A stretch of 64,000 nt of DNA from JANQIO01 sp043585095 (GTDB taxonomy: Bacteria > Pseudomonadota > Gammaproteobacteria > Pseudomonadales > Halieaceae). The translations under genes and the position numbers were made by a program. Positions 1-8,140 of this stretch are shown here, piece after piece. The first letter of the stretch is position 1; every line of letters starts with the position of its first letter. Below the pieces are notes generated by a model. That model was not told the origin of the DNA, searched no databases, and was given only the letters and a program-made list of their open reading frames with translations. The stretch covers positions 2,666,001 to 2,730,000 of the forward strand of contig CP121321.1 of the NCBI GenBank assembly GCA_043585095.1, read 5' to 3'.

Positions 1-253
1 ATTCCCGGCTGGGCAGGCTGAGCATATCGCTGCGCGCCACCGGGTCAAACTGCCCGCTACGCTGCAGATCAGCACCAATAATTTGCGCAACGTCTTCAGG
101 TGCGGCCCCCCAACCCGACCATGCGAAGGGCACGACCGCAATGCTGGTGGGGTTATCCCGGCCGCGGGTTATCTCGATGGTTAGCTGGGCGTGTGCGGCC
201 TGCGCAAAGCAAAGCGCTGCGAGAAGCATCCATATTGAGTTGTGGCGTTTCAT
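1..253 (-). CDS. tolB: TolB, Tol-Pal periplasmic beta-propeller protein (N-terminal part only)
   Basis: The gene runs off the left edge; only about 84 codons are present. The start has a signal peptide (MKRHNSIWMLLAALCFAQAAHA), followed by a mature N-terminus with LTIEITRGRDNPTSIAVVPF, typical of the TolB N-terminal domain. The family protein is periplasmic, binds Pal and the TolA C-terminus, and helps draw in the outer membrane during division. Its ATG shares one base with the tolA stop (TGATG), so it is translationally coupled as the last visible gene of tolQRAB. Identity rests on the signal peptide, N-domain and operon position; the propeller itself lies outside the window. Confidence 0.93.
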   Translation of the reverse strand, partial: MKRHNSIWMLLAALCFAQAAHAQLTIEITRGRDNPTSIAVVPFAWSGWGAAPEDVAQIIGADLQRSGQFDPVARSDMLSLPSRE

Positions 254-951
254 CAGTAACGTAAATCCTCAGGTTTAAATTTCAGCCGCAGGCGACGAAA
301 GTTTTGGTCAAACAGTCGCGCCTCGAGCTGTTGTAGCTCGGGAAAAGCCCCAGCGCGCTCTACGGCTGTGACCGCTGACTTGTCGAATGCGGCGCTGCCA
401 CTGGACCGCGCCAGTGATACGTTTATGACCTTGCCAGATGGAATAAGTTGTATCAGCAGCTCTGCCTCCATGCCATTGCGTGCGCTGGGCGGTCGGCTCC
501 AGTTGTCCTGCACCGCCTGGGCGATCAGCGCGATGTAACTTGCCGTGCGCTGGGAATCACTCATCTCTGACAACGCCACGTCCTCCGCCGCCATCGCAAT
601 CGCCAATTCATCTCTGGCCGACTCAGCGGGCGGCGTGGACGGCGTCTCCGGCTTTGCGGTCGGCGCGGGTTTGGGCTCAGTTTGTTTGGGCTTGGGTTGC
701 GGTTTGGGCTTCGGGTCGGGCTTGGGTTTTGGCTTGGGCTTGGGCTTAGGTTTGGGTTTAGGCTTGGGTTTAGGTTTGGGCTTAGCAGCTGGAGTAATCT
801 CTACCAGCCGCGCTTTAATGTAACGCGGGGTCTCGGGCGGCTTGACCACTGTGTCATCAGCACTGGTCCAATTCAGCGTCAGCAGACTCAGCACCAGGCC
901 GTGGAGCGCCAGCGTCAGCAGCGCGGGTCGCCAAAAGAAAAACCGGCTCAT
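253..951 (-). CDS. tolA: TolA, inner-membrane spanning protein of the Tol-Pal system
   Basis: 232 residues. There is one N-terminal membrane segment (about residues 8-28), then a linker dominated by a Lys-Pro dipeptide run (about 57-89), then a C-terminal domain (about 135-232) of the TolA domain III/TonB-C kind. The family protein links TolQR in the inner membrane to TolB and Pal in the periplasm. It is short: E. coli TolA has a long alpha-helical domain II, which here appears replaced by the extended Pro-Lys linker normally associated with TonB. Its position between tolR and tolB supports TolA over TonB. The start overlaps the tolR stop by 4 bases (ATGA). Confidence 0.9.
   Translation of the reverse strand: MSRFFFWRPALLTLALHGLVLSLLTLNWTSADDTVVKPPETPRYIKARLVEITPAAKPKPKPKPKPKPKPKPKPKPKPDPKPKPQPKPKQTEPKPAPTAKPETPSTPPAESARDELAIAMAAEDVALSEMSDSQRTASYIALIAQAVQDNWSRPPSARNGMEAELLIQLIPSGKVINVSLARSSGSAAFDKSAVTAVERAGAFPELQQLEARLFDQNFRRLRLKFKPEDLRY
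685..783 (-). repeat. Lys-Pro codon repeat inside tolA
   Basis: A six-base repeat (AAGCCC-like on the coding strand) encodes about 15 consecutive Lys-Pro pairs, broken by one Asp and one Gln. Codons alternate between AAG/AAA and CCC/CCT/CCA, so the array has drifted at synonymous sites but is kept at protein level. It forms the periplasmic linker of TolA. Confidence 0.85.
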
Positions 952-1367
952 CGCCCGGGCGGCTCCGTTACCAGCCCAACATTCGGCGCTCCTGCATCTT
1001 GCAGGGCACTCATTAACACCACAACCTCGCCGTAGGGCACGCTGCGGTCGCCCCAGACCATTACTGGCTTCTGCGGGTTTCGGCGCATTACTGCAGCAAC
1101 GCGCTCACGCACCGTCGCCAATGCCAGCACCTGCTGCTGATCGGCGCCAAGGTTGAGGAATAACTCGCCCTCGGCGTTAATAGACACAATCAACGGCTCA
1201 GGATCCTGATTCTCCACCGGATCGGAGTCCGCTGCCGGCAGTTCAACTTTCACACCCTGCATTAATAGCGGTGCCGTCACCATGAAAATGACCAATAAAA
1301 CGAGCATGACGTCGATATAGGGCACGACGTTGATCTCAGCCATCGGCCTGTGCTTCTGGCGGCCCAT
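948..1367 (-). CDS. tolR: TolR, Tol-Pal proton-channel subunit
   Basis: 139 residues of the ExbD/TolR family. There is a short cytoplasmic N-terminus, then a single membrane helix (about 15-38) carrying the conserved Asp19 (in PYIDVML) that takes part in proton flow with TolQ, then a periplasmic domain. Length is as usual for TolR. It lies 2 bases downstream of tolQ and overlaps tolA by 4 bases, in the standard tolQRAB order. The ATG follows a purine-rich stretch within the tolQ 3' end. No unusual features. Confidence 0.95.
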   Translation of the reverse strand: MGRQKHRPMAEINVVPYIDVMLVLLVIFMVTAPLLMQGVKVELPAADSDPVENQDPEPLIVSINAEGELFLNLGADQQQVLALATVRERVAAVMRRNPQKPVMVWGDRSVPYGEVVVLMSALQDAGAPNVGLVTEPPGR

Positions 1368-1369
1368 GT

Positions 1370-2071
1370 TCAGCTACTCCGCGAGCGCGTCTTCACCGCG
1401 TGCGCCTGACGCAACAGGATGCTGGAGAACTCATCAACGAAGCCCTCATAGCGACCGCTGTAGGTGTCTACTCTGGCGGCAAACCGGTTGTAGGCCATGA
1501 CCGCTGGAATCGCTGCAAACAAACCCATCGCCGTGGCAACCAGCGCTTCCGAAATACCCGGCGCTACCGTCGCCAGGGTGGCCTGCGTAGAGTTGGCCAG
1601 ACCTCGAAACGCATGCATGATTCCCCATACGGTGCCAAACAGACCAATGTAGGGGCTGGTCGAACCGACGGTGGCGAGAAAAGGCAGGTGCCGTTCCAGG
1701 ATTTCTTCTTCACGCCGCAATGCGACTCGCATCGCTCGCTGACAGCCGTCCATAATGGTTTCACTATCCATGCTCTGCTGGGAAAGCCGCGAAAACTCTT
1801 TAAAACCGGCCCGAAAAATACCCTCCATACCCGGGATAAAGCCACCTTCTGCGCGTTCGTTGCCATCCCGGTACAGCTGACCGAGATCCACGCCCGACCA
1901 GAACTCTTCTTCGAAGCTGCGCATTTCGTCGGCAACGCTTCGGAAGTACAAAATGCGCTGGGCAATCATGAACCAACTCACGATGGACGCGAGTAACAGC
2001 AGCAGCATGACGGCCTGCACCGTCACGCTCGCGTTGAGCACTAGATCAATCAGGCTAAGCTGTTCTTCCAC
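1370..2071 (-). CDS. tolQ: TolQ, Tol-Pal proton-channel subunit
   Basis: 233 residues of the ExbB/TolQ/MotA family, with one N-terminal membrane helix (about 15-38), a large cytoplasmic loop, and two C-terminal helices containing the family's Gly/Ala-rich stretch (VGSTSPYIGLFGTVWGIM, then ISEALVATAMGLFAAIPAV). TolQ and TolR use proton motive force to energise TolA during cell constriction. It follows ybgC by 39 bases and precedes tolR by 2, so the genes very likely share a transcript. Confidence 0.96.
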   Translation of the reverse strand: MEEQLSLIDLVLNASVTVQAVMLLLLLASIVSWFMIAQRILYFRSVADEMRSFEEEFWSGVDLGQLYRDGNERAEGGFIPGMEGIFRAGFKEFSRLSQQSMDSETIMDGCQRAMRVALRREEEILERHLPFLATVGSTSPYIGLFGTVWGIMHAFRGLANSTQATLATVAPGISEALVATAMGLFAAIPAVMAYNRFAARVDTYSGRYEGFVDEFSSILLRQAHAVKTRSRSS

Positions 2072-2110
2072 GGTAAACCCCTTGTAGTGTGGTGTGCAGC
2101 GCGCAGCAGT

Positions 2111-2521
2111 CTATGCTACATCGCTTGTCAATCGTTGCTGCAGCGCCGCTGGCAGGCGACGCGGCGCCATAGAGGACGGATCGACACAGACGATCTTCAC
2201 TGTAGCCTCGGCGAGCTGAACCTCACCGCGCATCACGGTTTGACGCATATCCAAATACGCAGCCCCCTTTCCGGTCAGGGTCACAGTGACCTGCAGCAAG
2301 TCATCGAGGCGCGCCGGATGCTGGTAGCTGATCGCCACATCGCGGACCACAAAAATATGCGTGGTGTCGAAAACATCCTCGCGATCAAAGCCCAGGCCGC
2401 GCATGTATTCGGTCCGGGCTCGCTCCATAAACTTCAGATAGTTGACGTAATACACAATGCCACCGGCGTCGGTGTCTTCAATATAGACTCGCACCGATAG
2501 CGAAAATTCCTCCGGCATCAC
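2111..2521 (-). CDS. ybgC: YbgC, acyl-CoA thioesterase of the Tol-Pal cluster
   Basis: 136 residues, a single hotdog-fold domain. The motif DTDAGGIVYYVNYL with Asp18 is the 4-hydroxybenzoyl-CoA thioesterase/YbgC active-site signature. The family hydrolyses acyl-CoA thioesters at the membrane and is nearly always linked to tolQRAB. The gene begins 6 bases after the ruvB stop and lies 39 bases before tolQ. The second Met (MPEEFSL) is an equally possible start one codon in. Confidence 0.94.
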   Translation of the reverse strand: MMPEEFSLSVRVYIEDTDAGGIVYYVNYLKFMERARTEYMRGLGFDREDVFDTTHIFVVRDVAISYQHPARLDDLLQVTVTLTGKGAAYLDMRQTVMRGEVQLAEATVKIVCVDPSSMAPRRLPAALQQRLTSDVA

Positions 2522-2527
2522 CCTGGC

Positions 2528-3613
2528 TTATTCCTGCTCATCAAGCGGGAGGTTCAAATTGCTGTCTGGTGTGCTGTGCGTTGCTGCAGCGGATGAAGCG
2601 GCGGGGCTCAGCCCAAAGTGTTGCCAGGCGCTGCGCGTTGCCATGCGTCCGCGTGCCGTGCGCATCAGGTAACCCTGCTGAAGAAGATAGGGCTCAATAA
2701 CATCTTCGATGGTACCGCGCTCCTCTGACAGCGCCGCGGCCAGACTTTCCACGCCTACCGGACCCCCGTCGAACTTTTCGATCAGCAGCTTCAACAAACG
2801 CCGATCCAGATTATCAAAACCAATACTGTCGACGTCGAGCATATCCAGTGCGCCTTCGGCGATCTCGGCGCTGATTCGCCCATCGCCCTTTACCTGGGCA
2901 AAGTCCCTGACTCGACGCAGCAGGCGGTTGGCGATGCGGGGGGTTCCGCGGGAACGACGTGCTATTTCCACCGCCCCCTCTGGCGACACCTCGACGTTCA
3001 TAATGCCCCCCGAGCGGCTGACGATGCCCGCCAGATCCTCTACAGAATAAAATTCGAGACGCTGCACAATGCCAAAGCGATCCCGGAGCGGCGAGGTCAA
3101 CAAGCCTGCGCGAGTCGTTGCGCCAACCAGGGTGAACGGCGGTATATCCAATTTGATGGATCTTGCTGCCGGGCCTTCTCCAATCATGATATCGAGCTGG
3201 TAATCCTCCATGGCGGGATACAGAATCTCTTCGACGAAAGGACTCAAACGATGTATTTCATCGATAAACAGCACATCGCCGGGTTCCAGATTAGTCATGA
3301 GCGCCGCTATATCACCGGCTTTCTCTAACACAGGGCCAGAGGTGCTTTTCAAGTCGCCACCCATCTCGGTGGCAATGATGTGGGCGAGCGTCGTCTTACC
3401 CAGCCCGGGCGGGCCGAAAATAAGCGTGTGGTCGAGTGCTTCAGAGCGATTGCGGGCGGCCTCTATGAAGATCTGCATTTGCTCGCGCACGCTGGGCTGA
3501 CCCGCGTATTCTGCCAGGGACTTGGGCCGAATCGCACGATCCAGGGCATCCTCACGCCCCGACGCTTCCTGGTCACTGACCTGTGGTGCAACCAATCGAT
3601 CTGTTTCAATCAT
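2528..3613 (-). CDS. ruvB: RuvB, Holliday-junction branch-migration motor
   Basis: 361 residues. This is an AAA+ ATPase with Walker A GPPGLGKT (67-74), Walker B LFIDEIH (115-121), sensor 1/arginine-finger region GATTRAGLL, and a C-terminal winged helix. RuvB hexamers pump DNA through the RuvA-bound junction. The N-terminal 25 residues and the C-terminal tail past about residue 335 (Ser/Ala-rich) are slightly longer than in E. coli RuvB. It starts 2 bases after the ruvA stop, in the usual ruvC-ruvA-ruvB order. Confidence 0.97.
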   Translation of the reverse strand: MIETDRLVAPQVSDQEASGREDALDRAIRPKSLAEYAGQPSVREQMQIFIEAARNRSEALDHTLIFGPPGLGKTTLAHIIATEMGGDLKSTSGPVLEKAGDIAALMTNLEPGDVLFIDEIHRLSPFVEEILYPAMEDYQLDIMIGEGPAARSIKLDIPPFTLVGATTRAGLLTSPLRDRFGIVQRLEFYSVEDLAGIVSRSGGIMNVEVSPEGAVEIARRSRGTPRIANRLLRRVRDFAQVKGDGRISAEIAEGALDMLDVDSIGFDNLDRRLLKLLIEKFDGGPVGVESLAAALSEERGTIEDVIEPYLLQQGYLMRTARGRMATRSAWQHFGLSPAASSAAATHSTPDSNLNLPLDEQE

Positions 3614-3615
3614 CC

Positions 3616-4230
3616 TTAACGCCCGCTGATCATGGATTTGAGTGCCCGACGAATAAGTTCCTCGCTGCGAGAAACGCTGCCATCGTTAGCGGCAGTGACC
3701 GCGCGACTCGCTTCAGCTGGTTTGTAGCCCAGGGCGACCAGGGCACTTTCAGCCTCGGCTTGAATGTCGCGATCTGCGGCGCCAGTTGATTGCGTCAGCT
3801 CGGCACCCTCGTTCAAGTCGCCAAGCCAGTCAGCTAGCTTGTCGCGCATCTCCACCAGCAGGCGTTCAGCGGTTTTCTTACCGACACCCGGCAAGGCTAC
3901 CAGCGTACTGGTGTCATCGCGCTGGACGGCGCGAACAAACGCGTTGGCGTCCAGTCCGGAAAGGATTGCCAGACCCAGCTTGGGGCCGACGCCATTGACT
4001 TTTATGAGGTGACGGAACAGCCGGCGTTCACGCTCATGCATAAAACCATATAAGAGTTGCGCGTCGTCTCGCACGACAAAGTGGGTATGCAGAGACACTT
4101 CAGCTCCCAGCTCTGGCAGCTCATACAGCGTCGTCATGGGCACCTGAATTTCGTAGCCAACACCGCCCACATCCAGAAGGATATCAGGGGGTTCGATGGC
4201 CTGTAACAGACCGCGTATACGACCAATCAT
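3616..4230 (-). CDS. ruvA: RuvA, Holliday-junction recognition protein
   Basis: 204 residues. The N-terminal OB fold starts MIGRIRGLL, two helix-hairpin-helix motifs lie in the middle (KVNGVGPKLGLAILSGL and ALPGVGKKTAERLLVEM), and a small C-terminal three-helix domain contacts RuvB. Tetramers hold the four-way junction in the planar form. It sits between ruvC (69-base gap) and ruvB (2-base gap). Length and domain order match the family. Confidence 0.97.
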   Translation of the reverse strand: MIGRIRGLLQAIEPPDILLDVGGVGYEIQVPMTTLYELPELGAEVSLHTHFVVRDDAQLLYGFMHERERRLFRHLIKVNGVGPKLGLAILSGLDANAFVRAVQRDDTSTLVALPGVGKKTAERLLVEMRDKLADWLGDLNEGAELTQSTGAADRDIQAEAESALVALGYKPAEASRAVTAANDGSVSRSEELIRRALKSMISGR

Positions 4231-4299
4231 GGAGTCTCTCTCTGCTTTGCTGCATGGTACTTCAGCGTCACGGCAGGCGCTATGCGATCAACCGCCGCG

Positions 4300-4815
4300 C
4301 TAGTAAACGCCGCGCTGGTGATGTCGACTGCGAGCCTGACGCAGCAGCGCTTGTTGGGTATGGGCGTGACAAATGGCGCAGCCCAGGGCATCGGCTGCAT
4401 CCTCCTGGGGTGCCGCAGGGAGCTTAAGCAAACGCATGACCATTTGCTGAACCTGAAACTTGTCCGCACTCCCGGTGCCGGCAACCGCCTGCTTGATGGA
4501 TTTAGCCGCATACTCGAAGACCGGCAGCTCGTGATTCACCGCAGCGACAATTGCTGCACCTCGAGCCTGACCCAGCTTGATTGCCGCCTTGGCATCACGC
4601 GCGAGAAACACCTCTTCGATGGCAAACTCTTGGGGACAATGCAGTCCGATAATCTCCGACACGCTGTCGTGAATGATCTTGAGGCGCTCAGGTAAGCCAG
4701 CCCTCGGCAATCGAATCACGCCGCTGGTGACGTATTCACAACGACCAGACTGATAAGAGATGATGCCGAATCCGGTTTTTTGAGAGCCGGGATCAATGCC
4801 CAAAATCAGGGACAT
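4300..4815 (-). CDS. ruvC: RuvC, Holliday-junction resolvase
   Basis: 171 residues, RNase H-like fold. The expected acidic active-site residues are visible: Asp8 in GIDPG, Glu67/68 in AIEEVF, and Asp139/Asp142 in EDAADALG. The enzyme cuts Holliday junctions symmetrically after RuvAB branch migration. It starts 72 bases after yebC, as in Pseudomonas and many other gammaproteobacteria. Nothing unusual. Confidence 0.97.
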   Translation of the reverse strand: MSLILGIDPGSQKTGFGIISYQSGRCEYVTSGVIRLPRAGLPERLKIIHDSVSEIIGLHCPQEFAIEEVFLARDAKAAIKLGQARGAAIVAAVNHELPVFEYAAKSIKQAVAGTGSADKFQVQQMVMRLLKLPAAPQEDAADALGCAICHAHTQQALLRQARSRHHQRGVY

Positions 4816-4887
4816 GTACGGAGCCGCGTAAAGGACTGGCCCCCATTATTGCGAAGTCTTGATGGGATTGCGAATACCAGAGTGCCC

Positions 4888-5634
4888 CTACTCCATTTGG
4901 GCCAGGACAGCATCCGGAATATCGGCATTGGTGTACACGTTTTGCACGTCGTCGAGGTCCTCCAGCGCATCAACGAGGCCCATGATGCTTTCAGCACTGC
5001 CCGCGTCCAGTTCTACGGTGGTTGAAGCTATCATGGTCACCTCACCCTCCTCGGCCACTAAACCAGCCTCATCCAGCGCCTGCTTGACGGCGGAAAAATC
5101 TTCCCAGGGCGTGATAACGTCCACGCTGCCATCCTCTTGGCTGAGTACGTCCTCTGCTCCCGCCTCAAGAGCCACCTCCATAAGCGACTCTTCATCCACT
5201 CCCGGCGGGTAATTAAGCTGTCCCTTTCGGTCAAACAAGTAAGCTACCGACCCGTCCGTGCCCAGATTACCGCCGCGCTTACTGAAGGCGTGACGCACCT
5301 CTGCCACAGTCCGGTTACGGTTGTCGGTCATGGCCTCAACTAGCACTGCAACGCCACCCGGGGCATAGCCCTCATAGGTAAGCTCCTCCATGTCATCGCT
5401 ATCACCGGTGCCAGCGCCGCGAGCAATCGCGCGATCAATGGTGTCGCGCGTCATGTTGGAACCCAAAGCTTTGTCGACGGCGGCGCGCAGACGCGGATTA
5501 TCAGCAGGTTCCGGTCCACCCTGCTTGGCTGCAACGACCAGTTCGCGAATCAGCTTGGTAAACATCTTGCCACGCTTGGCGTCTTGCGCTGCCTTGCGAT
5601 GCTTGATGTTGGCCCATTTACTGTGTCCCGCCAT
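4888..5634 (-). CDS. yebC: YebC/PmpR-family DNA-binding protein
   Basis: 248 residues beginning MAGHSKWANIKHRKAAQDAKR, the unmistakable YebC/TACO1 N-terminus. Family members act as transcriptional regulators (PmpR in Pseudomonas) and some have been linked to relief of ribosome stalling. Location between aspS and ruvC is the standard one. The start is preceded on the coding strand by AGGAGAAC about 6 bases upstream. The assigned biological role is family knowledge only. Confidence 0.95.
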   Translation of the reverse strand: MAGHSKWANIKHRKAAQDAKRGKMFTKLIRELVVAAKQGGPEPADNPRLRAAVDKALGSNMTRDTIDRAIARGAGTGDSDDMEELTYEGYAPGGVAVLVEAMTDNRNRTVAEVRHAFSKRGGNLGTDGSVAYLFDRKGQLNYPPGVDEESLMEVALEAGAEDVLSQEDGSVDVITPWEDFSAVKQALDEAGLVAEEGEVTMIASTTVELDAGSAESIMGLVDALEDLDDVQNVYTNADIPDAVLAQME

Positions 5635-5652
5635 GGCTTAGTTCTCCTGAGA

Positions 5653-7467
5653 TTACTGGGTCTCGGTGTCTGCGCTATCGCCCGACACAGCGTCTGAGGG
5701 AGTATCCTTCGCAGTTTCGCGCAATCGCAAGTTGAGCTCGCGCAGTTGCTGGGCATCAACAACGCCCGGGGCATCGGTCATAACACAGGCAGCAGACTGG
5801 GTTTTAGGAAACGCTATCACGTCGCGAATGGAAGCGGCGCCAGTCATCAGCATCACCAGGCGATCCAGGCCGAACGCAATGCCGCCGTGGGGTGGCGCAC
5901 CGTACTTGAGCGCATCCAATAGAAAACCAAATTTCTCCTGTGCTTCCTGAGCACCAATGCCTAACACGTCCAGGACCGCACCCTGCATGTCGCGGTCATG
6001 GATACGAATAGAACCACCGCCTAACTCGGTGCCGTTCAAGACAAGGTCATAGGCCCTGGACAGCGCTTTCTCCGGAGAAGATTGCAGCGTCTCCAAATCA
6101 CAGGACGGCGCTGTAAAGGGGTGATGCAGCGGCGTTAAACCACCTTCCACAGCCTCAAACATGGGGAAATCCACCACCCAAAGCGGAGACCACCCATCGG
6201 CGACCATATCGAGATCGTGCCCGACCCGCGTTCGAAGCGCACCCAGTGAGTCATTCACAACGCCAGTTTTGTCAGCGCCGAAAAAGACAATATCGCCATT
6301 CTCGGCCTGCAAGCGCTCCATCAGTCTGGCGACCACCTCGTCAGGCATAAACTTGAGAATGGGTGACTGCAGCCCCTCAACACCTGCACCGATATCATTG
6401 ACCTTGATCCAGGCGAGGCCACGGGCGCCAAACTGTGAGATGTAGCTGGTGTAGTCGTCTATTTCCTTGCGGCTGATACTGGCGCCGCCGGGCACCCGCA
6501 GTGCTGCCACGCGTCCGGCTGGGTCTGTAGCGGGACCGTTGAAGACCTTGAATTCCACCTCAGACATCAAGTCATCGACGCTAACCAACTCAAGCGGAAT
6601 GCGCAGATCCGGTTTGTCAGAGCCGAACCGATCCATGGCTTCGTGCCAGGTCATATGGGGGAACTCGGGGAGCACTTCACCGAGTACGCTTTCGAACACG
6701 GAGCGCACCATACGCTCGGCAATATCCATGATCGCAGCTTCGTCTACGAAAGACGCTTCGATATCAATCTGAGTGAACTCAGGCTGACGATCCGCACGCA
6801 GATCTTCGTCACGAAAGCATTTGGCGATCTGATAGTAGCGGTCAAACCCCGACACCATAAGCAGCTGTTTGAACAGCTGTGGAGACTGAGGTAATGCAAA
6901 AAACTGCCCTGGATGTGTTCGGCTGGGAACAAGATAGTCCCGTGCACCTTCCGGTGTCGCCCGCGTCAGCACGGGTGTCTCCATGTCCAGGAAGCCTTCC
7001 GCATCAAGAAAGTTACGAACCACCTGACTGATGCGCGATCTCGTCATGAATCGTGCTTGCATCTCCGGGCGCCGCAGGTCCATATAACGATACTTCAGGC
7101 GAACCTCTTCGCCCACGGCGGTGTACTCATCCAGCTGAAAAGGTGGCGTCTCGGCATTGCTTAATATTTCTAGAGATTTGCCCAGGACCTCAATTTCCCC
7201 GGTTCGCATATTGGGGTTTACGGTGCCCTCACCTCGCGCACGAACCCGACCGGTCACCTGCAGAACATACTCGCTGCGCACGCGGTCAGCGCGCTCAAAA
7301 TGCTCTTCGGTATCCGGATCAAACACCACCTGGACGATGCCCTCGCGATCCCGCATATCCAGAAAGATGACGCCCCCGTGATCGCGCCGACGGTCTACCC
7401 ATCCGCAAAGCGTTACTGTGTCATCTATGTTTGCCGTGCTTAAGTCACCGCAATACTGGGTGCGCAT
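5653..7467 (-). CDS. aspS: Aspartyl-tRNA synthetase (AspRS)
   Basis: 604 residues from the chosen ATG (MRTQYCGDLS), the usual length of bacterial AspRS with its inserted GAD domain. An N-terminal OB anticodon-binding fold precedes class II motif regions (FMTRSRISQVVRNFL; FRDEDLRADRQPEFTQID) and the C-terminal GIAFGLDRLVMLM motif 3. The frame stays open 216 bases upstream, but that extension is low-complexity and unrelated to the family, so it was left out. It charges tRNA-Asp; whether it also charges tRNA-Asn cannot be judged here. It is cotranscribed with yebC-ruvCAB (18-base gap). Confidence 0.96.
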   Translation of the reverse strand: MRTQYCGDLSTANIDDTVTLCGWVDRRRDHGGVIFLDMRDREGIVQVVFDPDTEEHFERADRVRSEYVLQVTGRVRARGEGTVNPNMRTGEIEVLGKSLEILSNAETPPFQLDEYTAVGEEVRLKYRYMDLRRPEMQARFMTRSRISQVVRNFLDAEGFLDMETPVLTRATPEGARDYLVPSRTHPGQFFALPQSPQLFKQLLMVSGFDRYYQIAKCFRDEDLRADRQPEFTQIDIEASFVDEAAIMDIAERMVRSVFESVLGEVLPEFPHMTWHEAMDRFGSDKPDLRIPLELVSVDDLMSEVEFKVFNGPATDPAGRVAALRVPGGASISRKEIDDYTSYISQFGARGLAWIKVNDIGAGVEGLQSPILKFMPDEVVARLMERLQAENGDIVFFGADKTGVVNDSLGALRTRVGHDLDMVADGWSPLWVVDFPMFEAVEGGLTPLHHPFTAPSCDLETLQSSPEKALSRAYDLVLNGTELGGGSIRIHDRDMQGAVLDVLGIGAQEAQEKFGFLLDALKYGAPPHGGIAFGLDRLVMLMTGAASIRDVIAFPKTQSAACVMTDAPGVVDAQQLRELNLRLRETAKDTPSDAVSGDSADTETQ

Positions 7468-7540
7468 TATCAAAAAGTCCTGTGCTGATGTGTCAAATAC
7501 AACGCCTTTGGCCTGAGTGGTGCGTTTCAGGTGGTATGGT

Positions 7541-7834
7541 CTAACCGGCGGAGGATGAATTAGATGGGTTGCTATCGGCTTTCTTTGCCGGGGCGGCGCT
7601 GTCGCCGCTGGAAGGCGCACTGTTACTATCACCAGCCAGGTTTTTCTTGCCACCGGTCTTAAAGTCCGTCTCGTACCACCCACCGCCCTTCAGGCGAAAT
7701 GCCGCAGCAGAGACTTTTTTACGCAAGCTTGGCTGGCCGCATTCGGGACAGTCAGTAAGTGGGCTATCGCTGATCTTCTGCAGCGCTTCCAGTTCATGCT
7801 GGCAGGATTGGCATTGATATTCGTAGATCGGCAT
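7541..7834 (-). CDS. FmdB-family small zinc-ribbon protein
   Basis: 97 residues starting MPIYEYQCQSC. Two CxxC pairs (Cys8/Cys11 and Cys29/Cys32) form the FmdB/CxxC-CxxC-SSSS zinc ribbon, followed by GGWYETDFK and a Ser/Ala/Lys-rich tail typical of the family. It directly precedes aspS, an arrangement common in Proteobacteria. An upstream in-frame ATG would add six residues, but the MPIYEY start matches the family. Function is unknown; a regulatory or metal-related role is only a guess from the domain. Confidence 0.85.
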   Translation of the reverse strand: MPIYEYQCQSCQHELEALQKISDSPLTDCPECGQPSLRKKVSAAAFRLKGGGWYETDFKTGGKKNLAGDSNSAPSSGDSAAPAKKADSNPSNSSSAG

Positions 7835-8140
7835 GGTCGTAAACCGGGTCACTGAAACGGGCGCGGATTTTAACCCAAATCTGCCGGCTCAGGTAGGTCT
7901 CACACGGAGTTCAAACCGGCAAAAATACATCACCTAAACAGCACAATCGGGGTGCATCGTCAGGATTAATGCACTTTGGGACGGTTTAAGAGTAGTGCTT
8001 TGGGTATGTTAAGCGTCACCGGCTGCCGGGTAGTGAATCATGCGCGCGGAATCAAATGAGAAGGTCGCACGGAAGCAGCGAAGCTGATGAGAAACAAGAG
8101 AAGAGTAGCCGCCACCCGGACGGGCGGCGGCACAACTGCA
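7835..8140. other. Gene-free stretch between fmdB and the HU gene
   Basis: About 306 bases. It holds the minus-strand promoter region for the fmdB-aspS transcript and, at its right end, a terminator-like hairpin for the HU gene. A short inverted repeat (GTGCAT...ATGCAC, about 7952-7974) lies in the middle. No convincing open frame or RNA gene was seen. Confidence 0.5.
8107..8130 (-). terminator. Hairpin terminator downstream of the HU gene
   Basis: A GC-rich inverted repeat (GCCGCCACCC / GGGCGGCGGC with a 4-base loop) lies 10 bases past the HU stop. On the minus strand it is followed by a pyrimidine-rich stretch (TACTCTTCTCTTG) rather than a clean T-run, so termination efficiency is uncertain. 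Confidence 0.5.

Noticed and set aside
480..823. Plus-strand frames rich in Gly-Leu (GLGLG) opposite tolA
   Set aside because: They are the antisense of the Lys-Pro codon repeat in tolA and have no ribosome site or family resemblance.
7468..7683. 72-residue N-terminal extension of AspRS
   Set aside because: Low-complexity, unlike any AspRS; the ATG at 7467 gives the standard N-terminus and length.
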